Origin: an uncultured Oscillospiraceae bacterium
Lineage (GTDB): Bacteria; Bacillota; Clostridia; UBA1381
Length of the DNA stretch: 6,200 nt
Assembly: GCA_946531785.1 (NCBI GenBank)
Contig: CAMNAT010000142.1
Coordinates: forward strand, 1-6,200
Direction of reading: 5' to 3'
Part shown: in pieces, positions 6,125-6,200 of the stretch
Layout: every line of letters begins with the position of its first letter
Numbering within the stretch: position 1 is the stretch's first letter
Notes under the pieces: generated by a model
Told to the model about the DNA's origin: nothing
The model's input: only the letters and a program-made list of their open reading frames with translations
Database searches by the model: none
Position numbers and translations under genes: made by a program

Positions 6125-6200
6125 ATGAATATCATGATAGTTGGAGTAGGCGGTCAGGGAACTCTCCTTGCAAGCCGCATCTTAGGCAAGGTAGCCATAA
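6125..6200 (+). CDS. iorB: Indolepyruvate:ferredoxin oxidoreductase, beta subunit IorB, 5' fragment
   Basis: Only the first 25 codons are in the window; the gene runs off the right edge. The N-terminus MNIMIVGVGGQGTLLASRIL shows the glycine-rich GVGGQG motif of the gamma-type domain of 2-oxoacid:ferredoxin oxidoreductases, which is what IorB consists of. GGAGGG (6110-6115), inside the end of iorA, lies 9 bases before ATG, and the gap between the genes is 5 bases, so the two subunits are co-transcribed and made together. The identity rests on the short motif plus the position after iorA. Confidence 0.92.
   Translation, partial: MNIMIVGVGGQGTLLASRILGKVAI

Noticed and set aside
1..6200. Mobile elements, CRISPR arrays, tRNA or rRNA genes, riboswitches, or a novel defence or biosynthetic system
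   Set aside because: No long direct or terminal inverted repeats, no regularly spaced repeats, no transposase or integrase-like protein and no structured leader longer than about 60 bases were seen; every sizeable stretch is explained by a recognised or described gene.

Overview
The window looks like chromosomal DNA from a Clostridia-class Firmicute, probably of the Ruminococcaceae/Oscillospirales type. The pointers are the order ffh - rpsP - KH-domain gene - rimM - trmD, strong GGAGG-type ribosome binding sites, frequent ATA and AGA/AGG codons at a moderate G+C, and a strictly anaerobic ferredoxin-linked oxidoreductase (iorAB). This placement is inferred from gene order and protein character, not from a database match. 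All genes lie on the + strand and packing is tight. No stretch longer than about 100 bases lacks a gene.

Region 1 (1-1340) is a protein-export and translation block. It holds the 3' part of ffh (signal recognition particle GTPase), rpsP (ribosomal protein S16) and khpA (small KH-domain RNA-binding protein), and closes with a strong intrinsic terminator at 1308-1340. Region 2 (1365-2980) continues the ribosome and tRNA maturation theme with rimM (30S maturation factor that binds the S19 region) and trmD (tRNA m1G37 methyltransferase). They overlap by 11 bases. trmD in turn overlaps by 20 bases a small membrane-anchored helix-hairpin-helix protein of ComEA type. The gene that often follows trmD, rplS (L19), is not here. 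Because the terminator sits only 24 bases before the rimM start codon, with no room for a promoter after it, rimM-trmD are probably expressed by partial read-through. That would give abundant S16 and KhpA but little RimM and TrmD.

Region 3 (2996-4285) is an M18 zinc aminopeptidase with all expected metal ligands, probably still part of the same transcript. Region 4 (4286-6200) starts with a near-consensus extended -10 promoter. It then carries iorA and the first 76 bases of iorB, the two subunits of indolepyruvate:ferredoxin oxidoreductase, which oxidatively decarboxylates aryl pyruvates from aromatic amino acid breakdown.

I found no mobile element, CRISPR array, tRNA, rRNA or convincing unknown multi-gene system. 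The points most worth a second look are the terminator inside a housekeeping operon, a Glu where E. coli TrmD has its catalytic Asp169, and the short transmembrane-HhH protein translationally linked to trmD. Most of the window is ordinary core genome.
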